64,000 nucleotides of DNA, taken from contig CAIIXF020000007.1 of NCBI GenBank assembly GCA_903813345.2, positions 37,656,759-37,720,758 on the forward strand. The letters are read 5' to 3'. Position 1 is the first letter of the stretch. Each line of letters opens with the position of its first letter. The position numbers and the translations under genes were made by a program. Below are positions 22,738 through 34,887 of this stretch, in pieces. Source of the DNA: Owenia fusiformis. Lineage: Eukaryota; Annelida; Polychaeta; Sabellida; Oweniidae. Below the pieces are notes generated by a model. It saw nothing but the letters and a program-made list of their open reading frames with translations. It was not told the origin of the DNA and did not search any database.

Positions 22738-25700
22738 GTAAGTTATTGAGAAATAATGTTTTCAGGGTGTGATATTTTTTTCAGTAATTAACAAAACTTT
22801 CTCAATTAGCACGTATTTTAATTAGCGTATACTTAATATATTTTCTTTTTATCATTTGACAATTTATTTTAACTTTTAGTGTAAGTCGAATTAGAGGCAA
22901 ATTATTCATGCCACTTAAAGCTTAACCAAGCTTATAAAATATCATCAAAATTGCAAATTCTGGCATTGTTAGATAAAAGTTATCAAAATTCTAGCACGAA
23001 ATTATTAAAATTCAGCATCCCAATTCGTGTTCAATAATAACCTCCTATGTAATTAATTCATGTCTCATTTACATTCATAATTTATGGGGTGCTAGATATT
23101 TACAATTAATTGTGAAATATAGGAAGAAAATTAATGATCATATCAATGATCACACAATAAAATCTTTATCAATCTAGGAGCGATTCTTTTGAGTCGAAAA
23201 TTGAATATTAGAAATAATAACATATAAAAGTATATCATATAAAGTTGTGTGTATACATATCGCTATTTAACGTATCGTAAAAGTGACATTTGCCCTTGAC
23301 ATTTAAGAATCTAAGTCCTGAACTCAATGCATTGTGGCTGATTATCATTCCTAATGGCCTAGTCACATAGCCCGGCCGATGAGGTTCCGATGAGCCAGCG
23401 ATGCAATTTTCACCGAACTCGGCCGAACACCGGCCGGACACCGGCCGGACATCCGTGGCGTTTGTTGCTTAAAACCGCATCGGTGGCAGCTCGGTGAAAT
23501 TTTAACTTCGGAGTTAAATTTCACCGGGCTCTCACCGAGCTCCCTCATCGCAGCCCCATCGTAACCACATCAGAACACACGTCGGCCGGTGCACGGCCGA
23601 GTATCGGTCGGTGTCCCGTGCATCCGAGACAACCAGAGGACGAGGTTTTTTTAACGGACACCGGCCGAGCTCCGACCGAGCTCCGGCCGATGTGGGACAG
23701 AGCCTTGGAAAGTATAGTACCTGAAGATGTCCGGACGGAGTCCGTTCACGTCACCGAGCTCTGCTTCCGATGAGGAGAGCTCGGTGGCACCAAAAAAATC
23801 CACCGAGCTCTACCGATGCCGGACATCGGCCGGGCTATGTGACTAGGCCATAAAGGGTGGCGATTCAAACTTTGCAAGAGATGCGTAGTTTAGTTTAGGA
23901 AACAACGCCTGAAAGGAATAAATCAGCAAAAATGCATCGAGCTTTGGGCTTGAATTATTTTCACACATTGCAAAACATTTCATATAAAATCACTAAAAGA
24001 CTCGAACTCACTGGGAAGATTATATTTTTAATAAAACTTATACAACTTACAAGGGTCTAGTTGTAAAGTTGTCACCTTGACAACCATTCAAAATTTAACA
24101 TTTGACCTGCATAAGCACTAGGCTTGTTATTCGCTATGATAATGTTTATAAATTTCTACTCAACTATGAAATTGATCAGCTTATCGGTTTCATTAGTTTC
24201 ACTAGAATCTAAATATGACCTTGGATGCACATTAGAGAAGCATAATGCAATGCAGCTATATGGAATGGCATGTTCTAATTGTTCGATTTGGACACACCTT
24301 GTCTAGTTATGTGTGAAAACATTTTAACGTACTTAAGTATCACAACTTTCCTTCCAGATTGCTTGCAAAATGAGATAGGGACTCGATACATTGGTGACAA
24401 TGCAAATCAATGTGTGTACTATGTATGTACGAATGGGTTTTCTGACTATGCACCCTGGCCATGCGCCCCTGGATCTGGTGTCCCCTGGGGTTTCAATGAT
24501 ATTAGCAATCCCTGCATTTTACGCACTCGTTTCTGCAATGGATTAGTAGGCGGTGGCGGAATGTTACCCCCTGCTCCTGTGCCAAGGCCCGTTCCTGCAC
24601 CAGTACCTACCCCAGCCCCATGTAAGTTCCTAGCTATACAAATACTATATACGGTAACATTCCTGTTAATCTGGGAGTTCATGGTAATACAGATATTACA
24701 TAAGTTAAAGTTCATTTCCAGCTATAAGTTCATGGTAACACTTGTAGAAATTTTACATACGATAATATTCATATTAAACTGTGAGTTCATAGTAATACAA
24801 ATATTACATAAGGTAACGTTCATTTTCAGCTTTAAGTTCATAATAATACAAATATAACATTAGGTAACATTTATTTTCATATGTAAGTTCATGGTAATAT
24901 AAATGCTACATACGATAATATACATATTAAACTGTGGTAATACAAAAGTTACAAAGGGTAACACCCATATCACAATATTACTTCATGGTTTCATATATTA
25001 CACACGTTAACATCAATTTTAACGAGTGCAGTTAGCTGATAATATACCTGCTAATATGTTTTTTTGTTTGTTTATGTTACAAGTTCGGTTTCACATTGTT
25101 TGGAGACTCATACTAAAACATCACTACGTTTTAAATATTATGCAATCATATAATTTTAACGATTAATAAAACAATGATATATTATCTACTTAATAAGATA
25201 GCTCTTGGCATATTAATACTTGTCGCAAGCTGTGTTGCACAAATAGGGGCATTATATGCTCGGCATCTACCATCGAATGATACATCAGCAATTGACCTGC
25301 TTGCAGGCCGACATCACCCGACATCATATTTTATATGTGAATATGTTGCTCCAATTTTTGTATTTGTGCATTTCCCAATACTCTGCATATGCATTGGTTT
25401 ATAGGAATCATATTCTTAAACAATTTCTTCAGGTTGGATGATTAAATAACACAAATATTTTCTTCTTTTTACAACCTTTATTTTAACTTTACAGGACATT
25501 TCTCGGATGACATCTGGATTCCCTTTCAACTGTTATAAAAAATGGAACAAAGCACTTCTGTTCAGTTTTTATAACAGTTGAAAAAGAATCCATATGTGAT
25601 CCGAAACGTCCTGTAACGTTAAAATAAAGGTTGTGAAAAGAAGAAATTATTTCTGTGGATCATCATAGTGTTACGCCAAACAATAATAACGGAACAACTT

Positions 25701-28700
25701 TATATATAGGTTGTGGAATGAACTAGAATCCGAATGCATTATATTCATTAAATACATTGTATATCTGGTAATATCAGGATTTGATAAGGTTGTATCATTA
25801 TAATATAAATAATACTTGATTATCTATTATAAGCGCCAACCCAGCGTGGTATAAAACACTCTAACCTGGTGGAAGTTTGAATATATGCATCAATTAAATA
25901 TGTGTTTATGTGTCAATTCTATTTCAGCGCCAACTATCCGAGTACCAGTCCCGGTCCCAGTACCCGTACCCGTTCCACAGCCCGTACCCGTACCCGTACC
26001 TGTTCCCGTACCAGCCCCAACACCTTCAGTTCCTATAATACCAGATACAGGTGATTAGTTACATATTTGCACAGTTTTTCTAGAAGTGATGCAATGAGGT
26101 TATATGCTATCACGTTGACCTTGCTTCCCAAGCCTAAAGGACACCAATGTCATTGTAAACTTTATTGTAAATAAAACAATATCTTATTGAAAATATATGT
26201 AGGAATACGAGGGAATATATGTAGGAATAGTATTGATAAAAGTACCGATTCTTCAACAAAATAAGTTCAAGTCTTCCATATCTAATATTATTTCTTGGAT
26301 TCATAAGGTATTTTGAGTGAGGTGTCATATTTCTGTGAAGGGATCATACTAGGATTTTTGGGACTTTATTTTTGTTATAATTACCCATATCATAAAATGA
26401 TTACACCTTACATTTTAGGATGTCCTCAACCATTCTTGAAGATCCCGAACACCAATATATTCGGTGGACAAGAACAGCCTTCCAATATCGATACTGCTAA
26501 TCTTTGTAAATATCAATGTCTGTTTATAATGCCCACATGTACTGCTGCCGACTTTGATACAAGGATAAAAAGGTACGTTTCATATACAGATAGGGGGCCA
26601 TTTAGGATAAATTGCCTACTTCAATGGATTCCTTTTTTCGTTCACCTTGTATCAAAATTTGTGAAGTGAATCCATCTTGAGTAGATTGAATCTCAAACAC
26701 AATACTTTTTTATTTATTTTTGTAATATTTTTTATCTATCCATAGGTGCTACCTACATTTTTCTACATCCGGGACTGCCAATCCCAACATGTTCGGGATT
26801 GATCATTATGCCAAGACTGTTTGTACACAACCCACAACTCCAATACCTGCTACAACTGTAGCACCCCAGCCAACGCAGGGTGCAACCACTGGGGCGCCTA
26901 CCCAACCTGCTCCAACTACTGCTGTACCAGCCCCTGTTACGCAAGCTCCGCCTTCTGGTGGACTCCCCTCGGGTGAGGTTTCACATTTTTCAAGTACTAG
27001 TATTTGGGCTGCGTATTTCAATATTTTATACAGCCTCTCATTGTGTTTATCATGTTCATAAAGAAACATCGTTAGCACATTTATACGCTCAAATATATTC
27101 TAAACCAATGTACTAACAATGTCGTAAAATACAATAAATAAGACAGTTATCACTAGAGAACCCCCTTTCCATACATACACAAGATCGCGGTAGAAGAATT
27201 GTGGTGGGGGGTTGATATGAATCAATGCAATGCTATAATTCAAGTATATTTCAGGTTATGTGTCGATGAGTGTCGGGTTTCATATTCAAGGTGGAACACT
27301 AGCCAATCCGAATACCTCGGTGACAGCAGAGCAGTGCCTTCAGGCCTGCCACAGTATTAACATATGCCTCGGTGTCGATTACAATAGTGCTGATGGCACA
27401 TGTTGGTTCCATAATGCCCTCACGGCATGTAACCCACTAATACCAAAAGCAAACTGCATCCATTATAAACGAGTATCGTGTTGTAAGTATCTTAGTCTGT
27501 ATTTTGGAAATATTTATTAGTCGTATGTTGGTTAATCTAATCGTTCTATATGGATGAAGTCATTGATATGGTTTGCTCTTTCTCTCGTTCTAGTTGTTAC
27601 AGTTTTGTTCCGTGAGCTCGCATATGATTCTATCATTTTAAAAGTTTAACACATGTGACCGTTATCTCATCAAGTAGAAAGGGTCTTGGCTCCAAATGAT
27701 TTTTCATTATTTGTCATTTTTCAATTTATTATACCATATGTTGTGACCAATGTGGAAATGAGGGATTTTAGGGATTCAATAGGTTAAAACGTCACATAAT
27801 TTAACTATTCAAGTTTAGAAAATACAATTACAAATGAAAATTTCAGTGATCCCCATGTCAATTATTCAAATCAACCCTGGATTCCACATCAATGGGGGAA
27901 CAGAAGTGTGCAGAGGATGTACCCTGGATGCCTGTCTTCAAGATTGTAACCTTGACCCCTTGTGTCAAGGTGTGGATTATAATGCGAACTCCAACGCACG
28001 GGCATGCTACAAACATTTCAACCAGACAGTATGTAACCAGCTCATTATGAAACAGGACTGCACGCATTACAAGAAGCAAACGTGTACGGGAACAGGAGCA
28101 CCAGTTATGCGTAAGTCCTTTTTCAGGATGCAATCTGAACAAGTACAGCAAAAGTGAAATACTTCTTCACTATTAAACCAATTTTCAAACCACCTTTCAA
28201 CATTTGTGATCCATCATAAAGTTTTGTAAGATTTCTGCGATGGTCAGAAATGATACTGTAATCTTTCGGTCAAAAGAAGAGCTCTGTCAGATCTCAGGTT
28301 AAAAGACAGTATAGCATAATGTACCCGATTAAAGTATATTATACATTATATAGATGTTATTATATTATTAGTATATAACGCCCACACTAATGATATGCCT
28401 TGCCTATTCCTTAGCTACCCCAGGGCTTCCCCCAGGCACCAGGGCTGCGCCAATGGGAACGTTCACAGTCATTCAGTTCCCTGGACCAAATAGTGAGTTA
28501 TAATTTAATGCACTCTTATAAATATAAATAAATAAAGTCAACCAATGGAAACTACAATGGCCGGTGATCTCTATTCTCTGTTACAAGTGGGATAAAAAAG
28601 GCCATCAGAACAAAGAGTGTTGAGGGGCACATGTTAACCATTATGACGTTTTCCTCCAGCAATACCGACTAACTCGCTGGCCTACCCAGGCTCGCAGATT

Positions 28701-29241
28701 CTAGGAGGTGCCTATAGATTTGATGGGATGACCGGACAAGAGTGTATCGATGCCTGTTTCAATGACCCTCAGTGCTTAGGGACTGACTTCAACTCTGGAG
28801 ACGGAACATGTTGGATCCATGATTCAACCACTATATGTAACGCCCTTATTCAGGCCAACAATGTTTACCATATTAAAAGAACGCAATGTCGTAAGTACAC
28901 ATTGACACAGTTAAATAGTATTAGTCATTTCTCATTTAATTTATGCTAAAAACGGGTAGCACTTACATCATACAAAAATACTATTAAACAATTTTTTTTA
29001 TCTCAGTCAGATGTAAAAAAAATGGCAGTAGTGGTATTAGTTCTATGCTTTTCAATGTCATTTATACTTTTTTGAAAGATTTGATGAATAGCTATCCTTT
29101 AATGTAGTTATAAGTGCAACAATTAATTTTAAAAATATCCTAAATGACGTACCAAACTAGATGTCATCAAACAGTTTTTGATGGTTTGTCGATTTGCATT
29201 TTTATTTTTCAGCGGCGCCGTACCCCGCACCAACACCTTAA
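22662..29241 (+). CDS. Gene B: secreted CBM14-like / PAN-repeat protein
   Basis: Ten exons with consensus GT-AG introns. All are phase 1 except the single intron inside PAN1 (phase 2). The CDS sums to 1674 nt, or 557 aa. Order: signal peptide (1-21), CBM14-like module with cysteines at 27, 44, 49, 61, 78 and 85, Val-Pro linkers (about 90-154), PAN1 (156-230), Thr/Pro linker, PAN2 (288-356), PAN3 (365-436), linker, PAN4 (480-548) and tail PAPYPAPTP. The PAN-like modules share G-[FY]-H-x-x-G-G, C-L-G-x-D-[YF]-N and C-[WYF]-x-H. CBM14 modules bind chitin and PAN modules bind proteins or carbohydrates; an extracellular matrix, mucus or recognition role is inferred. The spacing C-x4-C in the CBM14-like module is one shorter than usual. 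Gene C is the tandem paralogue. Confidence 0.85.
23355..23850. mobile_element. GC-rich palindromic element in gene B intron 1
   Basis: Ends TGGCCTAGTCACATAGCC and GGCTATGTGACTAGGCCA, flanked by TAA at 23352-23354 and 23851-23853. A 3-bp TWA target and a TGGC-type end suit PIF/Harbinger MITEs. The interior is dense in CCGGCCGA and CCGAGCTC, giving a GC island in AT-rich DNA. Minus ORFs at 23235-23548 lie here and are not coding. Confidence 0.8.
24358..24621 (+). CDS. Gene B exon 2: CBM14-like module and Pro-rich linker
   Basis: Acceptor is TTCCTTCCAG and donor CAT|GTAAGT, phase 1 to 1. Six cysteines spaced C-16-C-4-C-11-C-16-C-6-C include the CVYYVC core and CAPGSGVPWGF, followed by a Gly run and a PVP linker. 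The same spacing recurs in gene C. Confidence 0.88.
24660..24990. repeat. Intronic minisatellite, 52-58-bp units
   Basis: About six imperfect copies of a unit starting AAGTTCATGGTAATACAAAT, in the gene B intron after the CBM14 exon. A long ORF reading through 24279-24857 is an artefact of this repeat after the donor at 24622. Confidence 0.75.
25461..25645. mobile_element. Hairpin MITE in gene B intron 2
   Basis: The left arm starts TCTTCTTTTTACAACC and the right arm ends GGTTGTGAAAAGAAGA. The centre pairs CAACTGTTATAAAAA with TTTTTATAACAGTTG. About 185 bp. Confidence 0.75.
25928..26050 (+). CDS. Gene B exon 3: Val-Pro repeat linker
   Basis: Acceptor is ATTTCAG and donor ACAG|GTGATT, phase 1 to 1. 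40 codons, mostly alternating Val and Pro, encoded by a GTACCC-type hexamer repeat. Probably an extended, rigid spacer. Confidence 0.82.
26419..26572 (+). CDS. Gene B exon 4: PAN1, first half
   Basis: Acceptor is CATTTTAG and donor AAAAG|GTACGT, phase 1 to 2. Contains GCPQPFLKIP, IFGGQ, CKYQC and CTAADFD. Confidence 0.82.
26746..26972 (+). CDS. Gene B exon 5: PAN1, second half, and Thr/Pro linker
   Basis: Acceptor is ATCCATAG and donor CGG|GTGAGG, phase 2 to 1. CYLHFS and HYAKTVC close the PAN module. A Thr/Pro/Ala linker follows that could be O-glycosylated. Confidence 0.82.
27255..27482 (+). CDS. Gene B exon 6: PAN2
   Basis: Acceptor is ATATTTCAG and donor T|GTAAGT, phase 1 to 1, 228 nt. 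Contains GFHIQGGT, EQCLQAC, CLGVDYN and CWFHN. Gene C's homologous exon is also exactly 228 nt. Confidence 0.88.
27847..28110 (+). CDS. Gene B exon 7: PAN3
   Basis: Acceptor is AATTTCAG and donor C|GTAAGT, phase 1 to 1. Contains GFHINGGTEVC, CRGC, CQGVDYN and KQDCTHYKK. The extra CRGC pair is kept in gene C PAN3 as CREC. Confidence 0.88.
28415..28492 (+). CDS. Gene B exon 8: linker
   Basis: Acceptor is ATTCCTTAG and donor A|GTGAGT, phase 1 to 1, 78 nt. The motif RAAPMGTFTVIQFPGPN matches the linker exon of gene C (RVAAPQGNFMVMNFPGP). Confidence 0.8.
28660..28890 (+). CDS. Gene B exon 9: PAN4
   Basis: Acceptor is TTCCTCCAG and donor C|GTAAGT, phase 1 to 1. Contains GQECIDAC, CLGTDFN and CWIHD. 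The NC-IHYKR cysteine of PAN2 is replaced by NNVYHIKR. Confidence 0.85.
29213..29241 (+). CDS. Gene B exon 10: terminal exon
   Basis: Acceptor is ATTTTTCAG. Eight whole codons giving APYPAPTP, then TAA at 29239-29241. Confidence 0.75.
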
Positions 29242-29565
29242 TATTACTTCCATGGAAGTGACAAACACTCACATCAATCTTAATGAACCTACATGGATAG
29301 GTGTATTTACTGCAGAGATAAACTGTAAATCAATTCCTATCGGGACAGTGTATAGGAAATATAAATATTATCAAAAACCACAATTTCCGAATATTTGTGT
29401 TATAAAAGATCCTGGAAATGAGTCAACTTCTTACCGAATGAGCTATATATATATATATATTGTATTATCTAGGATAAACTAAGCTCGTTCTAAGCGATCG
29501 AATTGGATAAACCAAAATGTGACAAACATGTATCTTTAAATGGCTTAGTCGTATGATAGAACTGA

Positions 29566-29571
29566 AATAAA
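29566..29571 (+). terminator. Candidate poly(A) signal of gene B
   Basis: AATAAA about 325 nt after the stop codon. Other A/T-rich candidates exist. Confidence 0.45.
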
Positions 29572-29905
29572 ATATTGAAACGAAATTACGATCGTATCAT
29601 TTCGATTTGATACACATTATCCCCCCTACAAACTCGAAACGATGTATCAACAATTACTTCAAAGGACTAGGTTAACTTTCACAAAGTTATTATAATTGTT
29701 GTAAATATATGTCAAAGAAACATCTGAAAAGTGCAATCAGACATATGAGTTTCGTGTGATATTAAATGTGTAGATATCATTAAACTCTTAGAAAACGTAA
29801 TTGTACCATATACATATGAATAATAATACAATGAATACGGTATAAAGGAAATAGAGAAATAAGGACCACATATAAGTATATTACAATAAACAGTTATATA
29901 TTCTC

Positions 29906-30043
29906 AGCTTGTATTCGCTTGAATGCAACTCTCAGTTGTCGGCTATCGCACTACTATTTAAACATGAATAGTACATGCCACTATTCTTTCATTAAGCCGG
30001 TAGCTGATTGCCGAAAGTTGCAGTCGCGAATACAATCTCAGTA
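29906..30043. repeat. Imperfect hairpin
   Basis: TTGTATTCGC with TGCAACTCTCAGTTG near the left pairs with GAAAGTTGCAGTCGCGAATACAA at the right. Confidence 0.6.
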
Positions 30044-32458
30044 GTTTGTTGCATTTGTATTTCTGACTTTATTTTTTATTGATGTTCTTTTTTCCCTATG
30101 AGGAAGCTATGCTACACATTTTAAGAGAACTTGTACGTATTCATGTAATGCTATGATTCCAGGCATTACTGTCCCTGTGTTTGAGATGGACATACTACAT
30201 TTTTTCTTTATACCGATTTACACAAATTGTTGAGTTAATATTATGACTAGGACACATATTCCTAGATAGCCACCTTAGATACACATGTTCACGTACAGGT
30301 TCTCTTTTAAACGTACATTTTAAAACCTCTTAAGTGTCACACAAGGATGTAAATTCGCAAAGTTAGACATTTACATATAAACATTTCAACGCTACCTTAA
30401 AGGTGCAACAATAAGTGCAGGGGGGGGGGGGCATTCAACTATCATCGGCCAGTGTCAAAATATATTTAAGTTTGGATATTTCATCAAGACTAACATATAT
30501 TCAAAGAACCCCCTGGATGAACATTATTTCAGCTGATATTCTGCTTGAAACGTGATGAATCTTAAAAATCTATAAGTGGGACTCCCTTTGCAGAAGCTTT
30601 GAATTGAATCTACACTTCTTAATGCTGAAATTGGTGCTGAATTTGAGGGTTTATCCATACATTTTTTTGGGGTACGTCAAAGAAGATGTAACGCCAAATA
30701 TTGACCCTTTAACAATTATCTGTTATCATGTCAGTTTCAAAATATCTTAAATAGAGCACTTTTATTTTTTATTACTTAATAATGTGACAAACCGGAAATA
30801 TGGACACATTCTCAATATACATATAGCATTCCGTATTCATTTCTTATCATTAAGTTATTATAAGCATGTATATATTGCCGTTTAATATAATGTACTATTT
30901 ATTTTACTCTTACGGTTATCTTATTATACAATATCTGGGTCAGGACAGTGACGCTTGTTCTACGAGCAGACATTTTGCATCTTGCATTTTGCAGACATTG
31001 TGCATAAAAAGTCTTGATATTTAAATAAGCAGGCTTAAATGAAATAGAGAAACTTTGTAAAAGGGATAATGTTTTATTATTTGAAAATTAACAAATATGT
31101 AATTATTAATATTCTTGTTTTCTCCTTCATCCTGTTATCATATTTGCTATATTGCTGTACATTAAGCTTGAACTATCGTTAAATAAATTTGAAAAACATT
31201 TAAATCTGAATTGTGTTTAGTTTCTACATGTGCAATGAAAAATATTTTTCCCATATCTGAAGCTATACCATTGGAATTAGAGGGTACCTTGTACTTAAAA
31301 TTGAAGGGTTTAAATTGACATCAACTGGAATTCTAAGGCAAATTAATTTTCTGTTTGAAAATGATTTACTAAGAAGATTGCCTTGTTACTTGGCTTTTTA
31401 TATTTTTTTCCATTTAACGATATAAACACGCAGAAGGTTATTAATTAGTATCGGAAACATATGTTTTAAAGTAAAATTATTCAATGCTTTATTTCTGGCC
31501 AATTTCACTCAGGTGAGACGATATCAAATTTGCCAATAAAATGCGTGTATGACTGCGTGTATGTGTTTCAAAGGCGTGAAAATTATAAAAATAGAGAGTT
31601 TAAAGGCCCAGAGATTTGGACACGGGTGAAGCTATTAATCAAGCTGTCACTGTTCAGCCAATCAGTGCTAATGTGGCCAGTTTAAATGTCCACCATATAC
31701 AGAAACACATGGTCTGCTACAAGAGAGCTGCAGCCTAATGCTATGTTTGTTTACTTCTGAACAGATAAGAGATGACCATTGATTGAAATTTAAATTTTCA
31801 GTTATATACTTATGAGCATATTTACAAAAAGAAAATTGTCTTATTTCACAAAAACTAAAAAACATTTTAGAATTTGATTTGAAATTTATAGTCATGATAG
31901 TTTCACAAACCTCTGACACAAAAAAGAGCTTGGAACTCATGGTAACAATCTTGTTATAGTAGAAAGTTTGAATATTTTCTCATTTTGTTTGAACTGGACA
32001 TTTAAACTGCCATATTTGGCTGTTGTGGGCTGTTCCATCTGCCTTTTATACCCGCTCTCAGCCTTTAAGCCTGAACTATTTTGCACGACGTACTGAACGG
32101 AAAGAACATGGAGCAAACATAGGAGCGTTTTAGTCTACTACAGATACCCATTTAGCTTAGACTTTCGTTTTTGAAAAGGGAAATTCGAAACGTCACGTTG
32201 TTATCAACGGGAATCCTTATACTCATTGAATTCTATGCTGGCATTTTGATTTCGATGTAATATATAATATAAGATGATGCATACCATGCATGTTTTAGCT
32301 CCAAATATCTTACGAAACGAGCTTGTTAAAAATATATATCAGAAAGCCAGCTATAAAACTATCGATGGCATATTACATGCTGCGCGGTGTGACTGTCAAG
32401 GTTGCGGTGCAGTCTTATCATAACACTGAAGCTGAATGGTTATTCAACGCATGCAATG
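30044..32458. other. Intergenic, no gene recognised
   Basis: Holds a G run at about 30420-30431. A repeat at about 30400-30680 is related, in inverted orientation, to 42820-43020 (shared GGGAGTCC / GGACTCCC and CAGCATTAAG / CTTAATGCTG blocks). Minus ORF 31668-31940 lacks domain or splice support. Confidence 0.4.
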
Positions 32459-32460
32459 TA

Positions 32461-33451
32461 CAAGGCGTATCAAAAAAACGCAACAAGTAGTTATCTCGTA
32501 AAATCACAAAACTAGTGATGACTTCATCAATTTCATTCAATGTAACATAAAGCCACGTCTCTCCTCTTTGCAATGATATGTCATATATTCACACGGGCCA
32601 TGGTTGGGTGAGAAATCCTTCCATTTGCACAGTGTCTCAAAATCGACTCTGGACCAAGTTTCAGAAATTGCAAAAATCAGTGCAAGGGCTAAGTGCCAAT
32701 GGAAGTTCCCCTGACTTGAATTGTTGTGACATTTTCTTTTGGAGCTATCTCAGGAGCATCTGTGCTCACAATTCCTTCACCAGATATTGTAAAACCTCGA
32801 GAAAGAATTGCCCATGGGCTGCTTTTCTCTGCTTTAACCCACAGATGACTCAGGGCTGAACCATGCATGACGTGGACAGATGAGCGCATCTTTATGTGCA
32901 AGGAAGTGGTGGCAATTTGGAGGGGTATAGGATGTATTCTTGCAAGAGTATGAGTATGAACACTTTACTGTCTATGCCACACCTGTCACACCTTCTTCCA
33001 ATACCCCCTATGCCCCTTGTACTGGCTTTTGCAACGTTTGAAACTTGAGTCCGAGCTGAATTTTGCCCCACTTTGCAAAATTAATGATTATTCGGCCAGC
33101 CATGACTCCCTGTGAATGAATGCTATTCCATTGCAAAGAGGAGTAATTTGGCTTTTTGGTACATTGAATGAAAAGGATGCTGTCAGCATTGGTTTTATGT
33201 TTTCTTCCAATATTGCATCGGGCTCCGTACACTGACTTTTGCGATGTTTATAACTAGGTCCCAAGCTAATTTTGGCCCACTTTGCAAATGGAATGATTAC
33301 TCGCCAAACCATGACCAAATATCAATGAATGATATATCATTGTAAAGAGGAGACACATGGCTTTATGGTGCATTGAATGAAATGAATGCTGTTATCACTG
33401 GTTTTGTGCTTTTCCGAGATAACAATCTGTTGCGTTTTTTTATAAGCACTG
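32461..33451. mobile_element. TA-flanked TIR element with internal modules
   Basis: CAAGGCGTATCAAAAAAACG on the left and a mirror ending TTATAAGCACTG on the right share AAAAAAACGCAACA. TA flanks both sides. The arms pair over about 100 bp around CAATGATAT and GCCACGT. Inside, a module with GGCCATGGTTGG / CCAACCATGGCC-type blocks recurs at least three times. Non-coding, mariner-like by target only. Confidence 0.7.
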
Positions 33452-33453
33452 TA

Positions 33454-34808
33454 TATGGGCCATTGATAGGAAATACGTTTTCGTTTAGATTTCATATGTT
33501 AGCTTAGCCTCTCTTTTATCGTAAAAATCTTAAACCTGGAAAGTTTTAAAAAAGTGTATCTATGCATGTACCGTCCTATAATCATTTCATTCCTGTATAT
33601 CGAGCCTGTTACGTTGCAGCTGAATGACAGTTATGATAAATTATAACTTTCATTCACTACCGGTAATTATTCATGTTTGCATACTTATCCACACCAGAAT
33701 CAAATGTACAATTAATAGGAAAAACGAATGAAATAATTTGAAATCTACTTCTTTATTATCAATAAAATACATGTGCTTGCTAAGTACGCCATCACTAATT
33801 ATGATTCAAAAGTAGAAAAATAAAGAAAATCCCAATCCGAGCTCATCTAACTTCTGATTATGCTGTTTATGAAACCCTATAACAAATTATTCAACATTAA
33901 CATTATTTTATTTAGTCTGAAGCCGAGGCTCGAGAGAGCAGTAATAAACGATCATATAGTCACGTTTGTCTTTCCGTGATCTTGGGAAATCTTTTGAATA
34001 CAATCTTGTTTTTTATTAAAACAATATGTTTTCTTTCAAGTGAAGTCCCCATGATGGTAAAATATCAATCCAACTCTCTGAAATTATGGATTAAGATCCC
34101 ACCTTGGCACTTTTTTAAAATGTCAGGCTTATTTTCTGAAAAAACAAGTCTCTTCTATACTATATTAATGCAGAATTCTACAAAACACACTTCCTAACAA
34201 TTTAGATGCATGGATGTGCGCGACCCGTTTAATGTAATCCAAACAACTTTGCCATCTTTCAATGACATTGATAAAAACTTGATATATAAAGCTTGACAGA
34301 TCGAAGATATTTTTGATTAAATATTGTAAGCTTTGATGCGGTTCGTTTGAGCTGTTGTTGGTGTCAAATGAAAGATAAGGTTTTTATCAATACATTGGAA
34401 ATTCTTTAAAATACAAGTAAAAATCTTTATTTTGCCCCAAAACATTGAAAATACGCAAGGTGGGCCTTTAAGAAAACATTTAAATACTTAAAAGTATGCT
34501 CTAAAAATGTGTACTGTTCTGAATGTGAAACAAGTTATCTTCCTGATATAAAAATGAAATGTCAGTGTTATCCTTTAAAACTCCCGAAAATGGGATCAAT
34601 AAAATTATTATACTTTTTCGAATTGAAATTACTTTGACCTCGTTTCATATTCGTCATAAATGCCTATTCTGTTATTCCCTCCAGCTTAATTTTTTATTTT
34701 AATTTATGCAAATTGTTTCAAAAATATTAATTCTGCACATATTCAGATCACGATCATTTAGAGGTGAAATAAGTCCATGTATTACTATCACTATTACAGG
34801 AATTCATA
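33454..34808. other. Upstream region of gene C
   Basis: No gene recognised. CTATTACAG just before the gene C ATG resembles an acceptor, so a spliced 5' UTR is possible. Confidence 0.4.
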
Positions 34809-34887
34809 ATGCCTATTTGGTTCCCATTTCTTATATTCCTGGATTTTTCTGTTCGCCGTATGCATGTATTTGCAGCACAAGCAGCAC
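34809..34887 (+). CDS. Gene C exon 1: signal peptide
   Basis: 26 codons plus one base. Donor is C|GTAAGT, phase 1. The overlapping ORF from 34706 is in another frame whose phase would not fit exon 2. Confidence 0.6.

Noticed and set aside
23235-23548. Overlapping minus ORFs in GC-rich DNA
   Set aside because: Fall in the palindromic TAA-flanked element; open only because the element is GC-rich.
24446-24715. Minus ORF rich in Gly/Ala/Thr
   Set aside because: Antisense of the Pro-rich linker of gene B exon 2.
24622-24857. Continuation of the CBM14 ORF past 24621
   Set aside because: A strong GTAAGT donor at 24622 and intronic minisatellite beyond it; the next Val-Pro exon joins in phase.
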